Translations under genes and position numbers: made by a program | Notes under the pieces: generated by a model | What the model was told of the DNA's origin: nothing | Databases searched by the model: none | What the model saw: only the letters and a program-made list of their open reading frames with translations | Source of the DNA: CAYXSX01 sp964493095 | GTDB lineage: Bacteria; Pseudomonadota; Alphaproteobacteria; Micavibrionales; Micavibrionaceae | Direction: 5' to 3' | Assembly (NCBI GenBank): GCA_964493095.1 | Contig: CAZBNG010000025.1 | Coordinates: 1 to 28,820 of the forward strand | DNA length: 28,820 nt | In this document: positions 6,910-14,067 of the stretch, one piece after another | Position numbering within the stretch: the first letter of the stretch is position 1 | Layout of the letters: every line of letters begins with the position of its first letter

Positions 6910-6944
6910 TCCCCGTGAGCCAACAAAAGAAAGATTACGGCACC

Positions 6945-8327
6945 ATGCTTTACCACCTGTACGATTTGCAACACGCCATGATCACGCCGCTGCGCCTGCA
7001 GGCCGAAGCTACGCGCATGATCATGCAAAATCCCTGGAACCCGCTGTCCCACACACAGGCCGGACGCACCATCGGGGCGGGGGCTGAACTGCTTGAGCGG
7101 GTAACACGGCGTTTTGGAAAGCCTAAATTCGGACTGGCGAAAACAGTAATCGATGGCAAAAGCATCAAAGTGACCGAAAAAATCGTAGCGGAAAACGCCT
7201 TTTGCCGCCTGATTAATTTCCAGCGCGCCACGGACCGCCACGATCCGCAGGTTTTGCTGGTGGCGCCGATGTCGGGGCACTACGCCACGCTGCTGCGCGG
7301 CACGGTAGAAGCACTCCTACCTCACCACAACGTCTATATTACCGACTGGGAAGATGCGCGCCAGATCCCGCTTAAGGAGGGCGTGTTTAACCTCGATACG
7401 TATATAAGCTACCTACGCGAATATATGGCCCTGCTCGGTCCGAAAACACACGTCATCGCCGTGTGCCAGCCCGCCGTGCCGGTCCTGGCCGCCGTTTCCC
7501 TGATGGCTTCGGAAAACGACCCGAACCAGCCCGCCACCATGACGCTGATGGGCGGACCTATCGATACGCGCGTCTCCAAGACACAGGTGACTGAACTGGC
7601 CGAAACCCGTCCTCTGAAGTGGTTTGAGCAGGCGGTCGTTCATGATGTGCCCTTTTATTACCCCGGCGCCTTCCGGCGCGTATACCCCGGATTCCTGCAA
7701 CTCGGCGGGTTTATGTCGATGAATCTGGATCGCCATGTTGGATCGCACATGCAGTTTTACCATCATTTGCTGACCGGGGACGGTGATTCGGCGGAAGCAC
7801 ACCGCAAATTCTATAACGAATATCTCTCGGTCATGGATATCCCGGCCGAATTTTACCTGCAAACCGTAGAAACAGTATTCCAGCGGCACCTGCTCCCGCG
7901 CGGCATGATGAAATGGCGCGACTCCATCACCGGGGAATTGCACGATGTACGCCCACGTGACATCGAGCACACCGCCCTGCTGACCATCGAAGGCGAACTG
8001 GACGACATTTCAGCGCGCGGCCAGACCACAGCAGCGCACGAGCTGTGCTATTCCCTGTCCCAGCGCAAGCAATATCACCACTTCCAGCTTAAAACCGGGC
8101 ATTACGGCATTTTCAACGGCAGGCGCTGGCGCGAGGAAATTATGCCCCGCATCCGCCACTTTATACGCCAGTTCGACAAGGGCGTTGATGATATCCCCAA
8201 AAAAGATTTGAAACAAATTCCGGATATCGCCCCGGAGCGCTTTAACCGGGACACTCACGGAATTGCCGCTACACGCCGCTGGCTGCGTGATAACCAATCG
8301 GAAAGCTATCGCGAAAAAATCGATTAA
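6945..8327 (+). CDS. phaZ: Intracellular polyhydroxyalkanoate depolymerase
   Basis: PhaZ breaks down stored poly(3-hydroxybutyrate) at the granule surface. From ATG 6945 the product has 460 residues; known intracellular enzymes have about 400-430, and the extra length is a polar C-terminal tail. The start MLYHLYDLQ matches the family. Core motifs are VAPMSGHYATLLRGTVE (~106-122), YITDWEDAR, AVCQPAVPVLAAV with the probable nucleophile Cys174, LMGGPIDTR, PGFLQLGGFMSMNLDRH, TIEGELDDIS with the catalytic Asp, and TGHYGIFNGRR with the catalytic His. An in-frame GTG at 6915 and an ATG at 6870 across the gap are alternative starts, but the gap makes the latter unreliable. The next gene encodes a patatin-like phospholipase, a plausible granule-surface partner. 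Confidence 0.93.
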   Translation: MLYHLYDLQHAMITPLRLQAEATRMIMQNPWNPLSHTQAGRTIGAGAELLERVTRRFGKPKFGLAKTVIDGKSIKVTEKIVAENAFCRLINFQRATDRHDPQVLLVAPMSGHYATLLRGTVEALLPHHNVYITDWEDARQIPLKEGVFNLDTYISYLREYMALLGPKTHVIAVCQPAVPVLAAVSLMASENDPNQPATMTLMGGPIDTRVSKTQVTELAETRPLKWFEQAVVHDVPFYYPGAFRRVYPGFLQLGGFMSMNLDRHVGSHMQFYHHLLTGDGDSAEAHRKFYNEYLSVMDIPAEFYLQTVETVFQRHLLPRGMMKWRDSITGELHDVRPRDIEHTALLTIEGELDDISARGQTTAAHELCYSLSQRKQYHHFQLKTGHYGIFNGRRWREEIMPRIRHFIRQFDKGVDDIPKKDLKQIPDIAPERFNRDTHGIAATRRWLRDNQSESYREKID

Positions 8328-8380
8328 TCGGGTTAAGCGCGCAATTTTATTTCATTTTTTATACGGCAGCGCAGCACATA

Positions 8381-8410
8381 TTTCCCTTAAACAAGGGAAA
8401 TTTTGTTTTT
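8381..8410 (+). terminator. Rho-independent terminator after phaZ
   Basis: A perfect 8-bp stem, TTTCCCTT (8381-8388) with AAGGGAAA (8393-8400), closes the loop AAAC and is followed by TTTTGTTTTT. It lies 53 nt after the phaZ stop and only 11 nt before the patatin ATG. The stem is not GC-rich. Transcription of the patatin gene must read through it or start within this short stretch, so it may act as an attenuator. Confidence 0.72.
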
Positions 8411-8421
8411 AAATTGCCCTG

Positions 8422-9441
8422 ATGTATCAGAGTCTCACTGACGTCCATCAGGCCGCTCAAACCCTTCAGTCACGCAGAGGAGAGCCCCGGAAAATCAACC
8501 TTGGCCTTCAGGGCGGCGGAGCGCTGGGCGGTTATATCGGGGGCGTCCTGGTCGCCATCGTCCAGTCGGAGAGCTACAGGAGCGGTGAACTCGTCATTGA
8601 CATGGTTTCCGGGACCAGTGTAGGCGCCGCCCTTGGCGGAATCCTTGTCCACGCGATAAACTCGGGCAAAGATCACGAAGGAATCGCCGACGACCTGCTG
8701 GGCTACTGGAAAGCGATCCTAAGGGCACAAGCCCCTTCCGTACAGGACGCCGTAACTATATTTACCAACGCTGCCTTTTCTTCCTTTCTGCAACCGGCTT
8801 TTATGCTTCCCCATCATTTCCAGGCCGCAACCGGACAACTGATTTCCCACAGGCACAGGCAGATTTTGGAAGCGATTATTACAGACCCGCAAAAGCTTTG
8901 GGACGGTCCGGCGCAACTTTGTGTTAACGCCACAATAAAAAGACACCGGCACAAGGGATTATCGCCCGAGAATACGCAGGAAGTGGTTTTCCAAGGGCAA
9001 GAGGTCGGCATAACCGAAATACTGGCCTCCGCTGCATTGCAGGCTAACGGGGCTATCGATATTCACGGCATCCCTCACTGGGATGGCGCTTACAAAACCA
9101 ACCCCAGCCTCCCGCCGCTGGCAAGGAACAGCGATGCGCATACACTGATTATCGCCGTCGATGACCCCAAAAAAGGGATGCACGAATCACCCCATGACCG
9201 TGATATTCATCACGGCGCGATATTTGGGCAAACGGAANNNNNNNNNNGTGCCCACATTATTTCCCTTACCCATGATAGCAGCTGGGGCGATAATTGCCGT
9301 ATGCGTATTACTGAGGACTTCCTGCAAGAGCTCTATGACCGCGGGATTCACGACGGGCTTGCATGGATTGAAAAATTTGAGCAATATTATCCACAGGTGA
9401 GCCCCAAACATGATGATGCAGCCACAAGAGAAGTTGCTTAA
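8422..9441 (+). CDS. Patatin-like phospholipase (interrupted by an assembly gap)
   Basis: Patatin-fold lipid acyl hydrolases use a Ser-Asp dyad. The oxyanion loop is QGGGALGGYIGG (~30-41), the nucleophile Ser66 lies in GTSVG, and the partner Asp221 in the motif DGAY. No signal peptide is present, so the enzyme is probably cytosolic. The visible length is 339 residues, but a 10-N gap lies at about residues 273-276. Related patatins have a longer helical stretch at this point, so real sequence may be missing. The ATG at 8422 follows the phaZ terminator by 11 nt with no obvious ribosome site; no later start precedes the oxyanion loop. Its place after phaZ suggests a role in lipid or granule turnover. 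The 3' end overlaps the next gene by 32 nt. Confidence 0.88.
   Translation: MYQSLTDVHQAAQTLQSRRGEPRKINLGLQGGGALGGYIGGVLVAIVQSESYRSGELVIDMVSGTSVGAALGGILVHAINSGKDHEGIADDLLGYWKAILRAQAPSVQDAVTIFTNAAFSSFLQPAFMLPHHFQAATGQLISHRHRQILEAIITDPQKLWDGPAQLCVNATIKRHRHKGLSPENTQEVVFQGQEVGITEILASAALQANGAIDIHGIPHWDGAYKTNPSLPPLARNSDAHTLIIAVDDPKKGMHESPHDRDIHHGAIFGQTEXXXXAHIISLTHDSSWGDNCRMRITEDFLQELYDRGIHDGLAWIEKFEQYYPQVSPKHDDAATREVA
9238..9247. other. Assembly gap (10 N) inside the patatin gene
   Basis: Ten undetermined bases between the DGAY motif region and the C-terminal helices. The frame happens to stay open across ten N, but the true gap length is unknown, so the protein length given for this gene is provisional. 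Confidence 0.95.
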
Positions 9442-10120
9442 ACGCGTTTTGAAGAATCTTACGATCAAGCGCAGCAGCCGCGCCCGCCGGCTGGCCTTGC
9501 GGCTCGACCCTAAAGCGCGCGCCGTTACGCTTGTGATTCCGCGTGGGGTCAGCGAAGCCCGCGCCCTCGCGTTTGCCAGCGACAACCAGCAATGGATCGA
9601 GGAGCGCCTCAGCACCCTGCCCGAACCGATCCATTACGAAGACGGGGCCGTTATCCCCGTTCTGGGACGCAACAGGCGTATTAATATTTTTTATAATTCC
9701 ACATTAAAAACAACGCATATCGATTTAAAATATAATGAAATTGTTGTTTTTACCAACAAAGAGGATCCGTCCGGTCGGATTCTGCGTTTCCTGAAAGAAC
9801 TGGCGCGGGAAACCATCGCCGACCTTGCCCGGGAAAAAGCCGCCCTGATTGGCAAAAGAATAAGGTCCATCCACATCCGCGACACAAAAAGCCGCTGGGG
9901 CTCCTGCGCTGCGGACGGCAGCCTGTCGTTCTCCTGGAGACTGATCCACGCCCCTTATGAATCACTGGATTACGTTGTCGCCCACGAAGTCGCCCATTTG
10001 CGCCACATGAACCACGCCCCGCGCTTCTGGGCCCTGTGCGAAGACCTCAGCCAGTATTACGATTACGGCAAAGATTGGATGCGCGCCAATTCCCAGACCC
10101 TTATGCGTTTTGGCGGATAA
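9410..10120 (+). CDS. YgjP/DUF45-type zinc metallopeptidase-like protein
   Basis: This 236-residue soluble protein has the YgjP (DUF45) fold. The N-terminal half (about 15-115) is the strand-rich region with SRARRLALRLDP and VIPRGVSEARA. The C-terminal half holds TKSRWGSCAADGSLSFSWRL (159-178) and the zinc motif HEVAH (192-196), followed by the third ligand region MNHAPRFWALC (His202). The general reaction is predicted to be proteolysis, but substrates of the family are largely unknown. Three ATG codons in a row occur at 9410-9418; AGGTGA about 8 nt upstream favours the first. It overlaps the patatin gene by 32 nt, so the two are probably translated from one message. Length is typical. Confidence 0.88.
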   Translation: MMMQPQEKLLKRVLKNLTIKRSSRARRLALRLDPKARAVTLVIPRGVSEARALAFASDNQQWIEERLSTLPEPIHYEDGAVIPVLGRNRRINIFYNSTLKTTHIDLKYNEIVVFTNKEDPSGRILRFLKELARETIADLAREKAALIGKRIRSIHIRDTKSRWGSCAADGSLSFSWRLIHAPYESLDYVVAHEVAHLRHMNHAPRFWALCEDLSQYYDYGKDWMRANSQTLMRFGG

Positions 10121-10125
10121 TTTTC

Positions 10126-10154
10126 TTGACAGAAAAGCCTTTATTTTTTCATAA
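10126..10154 (+). promoter_or_regulatory. Sigma70-type promoter giving a predicted leaderless mRNA
   Basis: A perfect -35 TTGACA (10126-10131) and TCATAA (10149-10154) are spaced by exactly 17 nt. Counting 6-7 nt from the -10 places the transcription start on the A of the ATG at 10161, and there is no Shine-Dalgarno sequence. Confidence 0.62.
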
Positions 10155-10160
10155 GACGAC

Positions 10161-11048
10161 ATGATTGTTGTTTCAAGACATTATGTTGAAAAGTACATTC
10201 TGGGGTTTTCTGAAAACCCTGAAGTCCAAACCCTGTTAAGGGACGCCCTTCTCGATAACATCTTTGAGGACAGACGATACCATAAACCCGTTCGCCATTT
10301 GAACGACCTGCCCAGTCGCCGCCTTAGAAAGAAATTCAGTAAAAGCCAAAATATCTGGTACATCTTCTCCGCAGACGAAGCGCTCGCTAGCCAAATTAAA
10401 CAAATATCATCATGGCTGGAAAGCGAAATAGAAAGAATGGGAGAAACTTATAACACCAGAGCAAAGCAGGCCGTAAAAACAAAGATACGCCGGTTAAAAT
10501 CCATTGAAGATGTTATGGCATTATGTGGGCAATCCTTGTTAACCGATCAAGAAATACAAAACGCACTTTCTCAAAGAACGGTTTCTAATGAGGAACTGGC
10601 CGGGCACATAAGGCATGTTTGCAATTTGCCCCGCCGTCATACCCTGATCCAGATCATAACCCCCAAAGGCATGGTCAACGCCGGCAGAAACGCAAAAAAC
10701 TGCCTGGGAAGCCTGATACGCCCGGATAAAAACTGGCCGCACCGCACAAGAGTTAAAAGCCCTGAACGCTGGCTGTATTTTTCCATTCGCGATGAAGATA
10801 ATCACTCTATCGTTACAATCGGCGTTAATGTGCAAAAAGGAAAATTTGTGTGGGAAGGCAACAAGGAGCAAGAAATCAGATCTGATGATCATGAAACTTA
10901 CGCCTTGATCACTCCGGCAATAGAAGAAATAAAACAGCGCTTTCCACATATAGGCAAGGAACAACAACCGGATCGCAAAAGACCTTACGGAAGTTTCGGG
11001 ACATTTAAACCTCCCACAGAGGACGATCCTTCTCTTGATAATATATAA
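10161..11048 (+). CDS. Protein of unknown function, weakly PcfJ-like C-terminal half
   Basis: I do not recognise this 295-residue protein with confidence. It is charged and soluble, with no signal peptide or membrane segment. Residues 1-150 look helical and basic (DLPSRRLRKKFSKSQ, then a long helix with AKQAVKTKIRRLKSIEDV). Residues ~175-240 contain GRNAKNCLGSLI, then WLYFSIRDEDNHSIVTIGV and GKFVWEGNKEQE. That order (an N-C-L-G turn, a strand pair, a G-x-N segment) loosely resembles the PcfJ-like domain of mobile elements; this is only a pattern impression. The gene is visibly richer in A and in AAA/ATA codons than its neighbours, which may mean recent transfer. Its 3' end overlaps the convergent ruvX by 64 nt. 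The promoter predicts a leaderless message. Confidence 0.7.
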   Translation: MIVVSRHYVEKYILGFSENPEVQTLLRDALLDNIFEDRRYHKPVRHLNDLPSRRLRKKFSKSQNIWYIFSADEALASQIKQISSWLESEIERMGETYNTRAKQAVKTKIRRLKSIEDVMALCGQSLLTDQEIQNALSQRTVSNEELAGHIRHVCNLPRRHTLIQIITPKGMVNAGRNAKNCLGSLIRPDKNWPHRTRVKSPERWLYFSIRDEDNHSIVTIGVNVQKGKFVWEGNKEQEIRSDDHETYALITPAIEEIKQRFPHIGKEQQPDRKRPYGSFGTFKPPTEDDPSLDNI

Positions 11049-11515
11049 TCCAGAGCCCCCTGAAGGATTAGCTGCGCAGCCAGCTTGTCGATAAGCCCGG
11101 AAGATTTTGCATTTACACGCGTTTTTCGCTTTTCCACCAGACTATCCACAGACTCCTCCACAGAAACTGTGGATAACCTCTCATCCCAGAGGGCAATCCA
11201 TGCCCCGGCCCCCAGAGTCCGCTCAAATTCAATGGCGAAGTCCCGCACACTCTGGGCACGGGGCCCCTCGCTGCCATCCATATTCACCGGCAGACCGATA
11301 ACATACCCGCCAACATCAAATTCCGCAGAAATCTCTGCAAGCATTTGAATATCCTTGGTAAATTTGGTTCGGTTTATGGTCTTCAAAGGGGTTGCAAGAC
11401 TATGCGCGGGATTGGAAAGCGCCAGCCCTATTGTTTTTTTTCCGACATCAAGCCCCAGAAGCGGCGTATTTTGCGGGCATTCATGCGAAATATTTTTTAA
11501 CAGACCGATTGTCAT
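10985..11515 (-). CDS. ruvX: Putative pre-16S rRNA nuclease / Holliday junction resolvase-like protein RuvX (YqgF)
   Basis: YqgF/RuvX has an RNase H-like fold and is tied to 5' maturation of 16S rRNA; resolvase activity has also been proposed. The 176-residue product has LLGLDVGKKTIGLALS (Asp23), then YVIGLPVNMDGSEGPRAQSV (91-110), WDERLST with the second acidic residue, and DKLAAQLILQGALDY with the third. The usual Arg of the first motif is a Lys. The start at 11515 gives a short N-terminal extension before the first strand. It is divergent to gatC, an arrangement common in alphaproteobacteria, and its 3' end overlaps the convergent unknown gene by 64 nt. Inside it lie two inverted DnaA-box-like sites. 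Confidence 0.93.
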   Translation of the reverse strand: MTIGLLKNISHECPQNTPLLGLDVGKKTIGLALSNPAHSLATPLKTINRTKFTKDIQMLAEISAEFDVGGYVIGLPVNMDGSEGPRAQSVRDFAIEFERTLGAGAWIALWDERLSTVSVEESVDSLVEKRKTRVNAKSSGLIDKLAAQLILQGALDYILSREGSSSVGGLNVPKLP

Positions 11516-11537
11516 GCGCTACTGTAATCATTAAAAG
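11509..11537 (+). promoter_or_regulatory. Candidate promoter for gatCAB
   Basis: TTGTCA (11509-11514) and TAAAAG (11532-11537) are 17 nt apart in the gap between divergent ruvX and gatC, 31 nt before the gatC ATG. The -10 match is only fair. Confidence 0.35.
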
Positions 11538-11568
11538 ACTTAAGAGACAAGAATTAGAAGAGATTTCA

Positions 11569-11850
11569 ATGGACAAGGAAACCGTTAAAAAAGTCGCCCG
11601 CCTCGCCCGTATCCGGATGGATGACGCCCAGATGGAGAAACTGGCGCCGCAACTTAGCAATATCATCAAATTCGTCGAGGAACTGGCGGAAGTGAATACC
11701 GACAACGTCAAGCCGCTGGCCAGCGTGGTGAACATCCCTCTGCCCCTGCGTGAAGACGAGGTGACAGACGGGGACATAACGGAGAAGGTGCTGGCCAACG
11801 CCCCGGAAAAAACACAGGATTTCTTTGTCGTGCGCAAGGTGGTGGAGTAA
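11569..11850 (+). CDS. gatC: Asp/Glu-tRNA(Asn/Gln) amidotransferase subunit C
   Basis: GatC is the small scaffolding subunit that wraps around GatA and GatB in the enzyme that converts Asp-tRNA(Asn) and/or Glu-tRNA(Gln) to the amide forms. The 93-residue product has VKKVARLARIRMDD at the N-terminus, a central helix with LSNIIKFVEELAEVNTDNV, and the C-terminal LREDEVTDGD ... LANAPEKTQDFFVVRKVVE, all typical. The reading frame is open back to 11392, but that extension runs through ruvX; ATG 11569 with AGAAGAG just upstream fits the family start. gatA begins 3 nt after the stop, so the genes are in one operon. Confidence 0.95.
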   Translation: MDKETVKKVARLARIRMDDAQMEKLAPQLSNIIKFVEELAEVNTDNVKPLASVVNIPLPLREDEVTDGDITEKVLANAPEKTQDFFVVRKVVE

Positions 11851-11853
11851 GAA

Positions 11854-13338
11854 ATGACCGATTTAACCAATATGACCATCGCGGAAGCGCTCAAAAAGCT
11901 CGAAAACAAAGAGTTCACGGCCGTTGAACTGACGCAGGCGCATCTGGACGCCATGGAAATGGTGCGCAACCTGAACGCCTATATCGTCGAAACCCCGGAA
12001 ATCGCCCTGAAACAGGCCGCAGAATCCGATAAACGCCGCGCCGCAGGTAATGCGGGCGCTCTGGATGGCATTCCGCTGGCCATCAAAGACCTGTTTTGTA
12101 CAGAGGGGGTACAAACGACCGCAGGATCACACATTCTTGAAGGCTTCGTACCCACCTATGAATCCACAGTTACACAAAAACTGTTTGCCGACGGGGCCGT
12201 TATGCTGGGAAAGGCCAACCTTGATGAGTTCGCCATGGGCTCTTCCAACACAACCAGCTATTACGGCAATGTGATCAGCCCGTGGAAACGTAAAAACGAC
12301 AACGCCGAGATTGTCCCCGGCGGCTCTTCCGGCGGGTCTGCCGCCGCCGTATCCGCGCGCATCGCCATGGGCGCGACGGGCACAGATACGGGCGGCTCTA
12401 TCCGCCAACCAGCCTCTTTCTGCGGGATCAGCGGTATAAAACCTACTTACGGGCGCTGTTCGCGCTGGGGCATCGTGGCGTTCGCCTCCTCCCTCGACCA
12501 GGCGGGAACTTTCGCCCGCACGGTAGAGGATAACGCGCTGATGTTGCGCTCCATGGCCGGGCACGACCCGAAAGACTCCACATCTGCCAACATAGCAGTG
12601 CCGGACTTTACCGCCGCCCTGACCGGGGATATTCGCGGCCTGAAAATAGGCATTCCGAAAGAATACCGCGTTGACGGCATGCCGGCTGATATTGAAAAGC
12701 TCTGGGAACAGGGTATTGCGTGGATCAAGGACGCGGGAGCGGAACCCGTTGAAATATCCCTGCCCCATACGAAATACGCGCTGGCGACCTATTACATTAT
12801 CGCCCCGGCGGAAGCCTCCTCCAACCTCGCGCGCTATGACGGCGTGCGCTACGGCCTGCGGGTGGATGGCGACACGTTGATCGATACTTACGAAAAAACC
12901 CGCGCCGAAGGCTTTGGCGACGAGGTTAAGCGCCGTATCATGATTGGCACCTATGTCCTTTCCGCCGGGTATTACGATGCCTATTACATCAAGGCACAGA
13001 AAGTCCGCCGCCTGATATCAGAGGATTTCATGAAAGCTTTTGAGACATGTGACGCGCTTTTAACGCCCACAGCCCCTTCCGCCGCGTTTGCGATTGGCGA
13101 GAACGAAGATGACCCGGTCAAAATGTACCTGAACGACGTTTTCACCGTGCCCGCCTCTATCGCCGGACTGCCGGGCATGTCCGTTCCCGCCGGGCTGGAT
13201 GCTAACGGCCTGCCGCTGGGGCTGCAAATTCTGGGGCGTCCGTGGGATGAGGAAACGGTGCTTAAGGTTTCCGGCGTCATCGAGGAAAAGGCCGCCTTTT
13301 CCGCTATGCCACAAAGTTTATCGCGCAAGGCAGCATAA
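11854..13338 (+). CDS. gatA: Asp/Glu-tRNA(Asn/Gln) amidotransferase subunit A
   Basis: GatA is the glutaminase subunit that releases ammonia for GatB. The 494-residue product is of normal length. It carries the amidase Ser-cisSer-Lys triad: Lys78 in GIPLAIKDLF, Ser158 in GGSSGGS, and the nucleophile Ser182 in TDTGGSIRQP. The following GISGIKPTYGR and the C-terminal GLPLGLQILGRPWDE are also characteristic. GGAG upstream of the ATG and a 3-nt gap from gatC indicate coupled expression. The stop is followed within 18 nt by the secreted Cys-protein gene, which separates gatA from gatB. Confidence 0.97.
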   Translation: MTDLTNMTIAEALKKLENKEFTAVELTQAHLDAMEMVRNLNAYIVETPEIALKQAAESDKRRAAGNAGALDGIPLAIKDLFCTEGVQTTAGSHILEGFVPTYESTVTQKLFADGAVMLGKANLDEFAMGSSNTTSYYGNVISPWKRKNDNAEIVPGGSSGGSAAAVSARIAMGATGTDTGGSIRQPASFCGISGIKPTYGRCSRWGIVAFASSLDQAGTFARTVEDNALMLRSMAGHDPKDSTSANIAVPDFTAALTGDIRGLKIGIPKEYRVDGMPADIEKLWEQGIAWIKDAGAEPVEISLPHTKYALATYYIIAPAEASSNLARYDGVRYGLRVDGDTLIDTYEKTRAEGFGDEVKRRIMIGTYVLSAGYYDAYYIKAQKVRRLISEDFMKAFETCDALLTPTAPSAAFAIGENEDDPVKMYLNDVFTVPASIAGLPGMSVPAGLDANGLPLGLQILGRPWDEETVLKVSGVIEEKAAFSAMPQSLSRKAA

Positions 13339-13356
13339 TTGAGTTATACTGCGACC

Positions 13357-14010
13357 ATGAAAGCCTTTTTCCTGATCGTGGTCCTTCTTTTTTTCATCCC
13401 GCCGGCGCTGGCCGGTGAGGTTTTCGTGAAGAAAAACGAGAATTCTGAATCGCAACAGCTTTTCACCAAAAAGCCTGAAAAAATCCTTTCGCCTGAAGAA
13501 CAGCTCAAAAAACTCGCCAACGATTACTACGAAAGCTGCCTTGCAGCGCCTCACTCTACCCTCACCCCCAACGCCCAGCAACTGCTCTGCGCATGCACTT
13601 CGGCAAAAATGACCGAGGAAATGGATGCCGAACAAATCAAAGATCTTTCCGAGGAAACGACGGCGGGCGACGCGGCCCGCAGTCATATGCTGATGTTCGT
13701 TTACGCGCCCTGCATGCGTTACCCGGCCGAGGAAATGATAGAAACAACCTGCCTGAATAGCGAAGATGTTTCACGCGTACCAATGAACAAGCGCCAGCTG
13801 TGCTCCTGCCTGGGTAAGGAAATGGGGAAATTCATGGAAAGCCACGCCCCGAACGTGGTCGGGCTGGCTCTGCGAGAGGACCCGAAAACCATGGATCCGT
13901 TCAGAACGTTCTTCCAAAGCTACGCGTTTAACGCACAATCGCGTCAGCACATGGCGATTTGTATGCAAAAACTCGAACAAATCGAGCCAGCGCCGCAACA
14001 ACAGCGCTAG
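13357..14010 (+). CDS. Secreted protein with two matching four-cysteine modules, unknown function
   Basis: I do not recognise a family. The 217-residue product starts with a signal peptide (MKAFFLIVVLLFFIPPALAG, probable cleavage near residue 19-20), so it is likely periplasmic. The mature part has exactly eight cysteines in two alike sets: C61, C78-x-C80, C119 and C132, C149-x-C151, C202. The first-to-second spacing is 17 in both, and the segments LLCACTSAKM and QLCSCLGKEM match, so it looks like an internal duplication. All could pair as disulfides. A TTG at 13339 extends the frame, but ATG 13357 gives the proper signal peptide. It lies between gatA and gatB in the same direction; 57 nt separate it from gatB. 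No functional link to tRNA amidation is evident. Confidence 0.75.
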   Translation: MKAFFLIVVLLFFIPPALAGEVFVKKNENSESQQLFTKKPEKILSPEEQLKKLANDYYESCLAAPHSTLTPNAQQLLCACTSAKMTEEMDAEQIKDLSEETTAGDAARSHMLMFVYAPCMRYPAEEMIETTCLNSEDVSRVPMNKRQLCSCLGKEMGKFMESHAPNVVGLALREDPKTMDPFRTFFQSYAFNAQSRQHMAICMQKLEQIEPAPQQQR

Positions 14011-14067
14011 ACAACCCCGCAGAGCACCGCTATTTTAAGCGCTTATAATTCAGGAGATTTTAGAAAT

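Noticed and set aside
6870..6944. phaZ start at ATG 6870
   Set aside because: The segment crosses an assembly gap of unknown length, and the family N-terminus begins at 6945.
11392..11568. Extended N-terminus for gatC
   Set aside because: It runs through ruvX on the other strand; the family start and ribosome site are at 11569.
12127..12768. Minus-strand 213-residue ORF inside gatA
   Set aside because: It is an antisense shadow of a clearly conserved gene.
14044..14049. TATAAT as a -10 for a separate gatB promoter
   Set aside because: No -35 is present at the right distance, and transcription would begin at or after the ribosome site.
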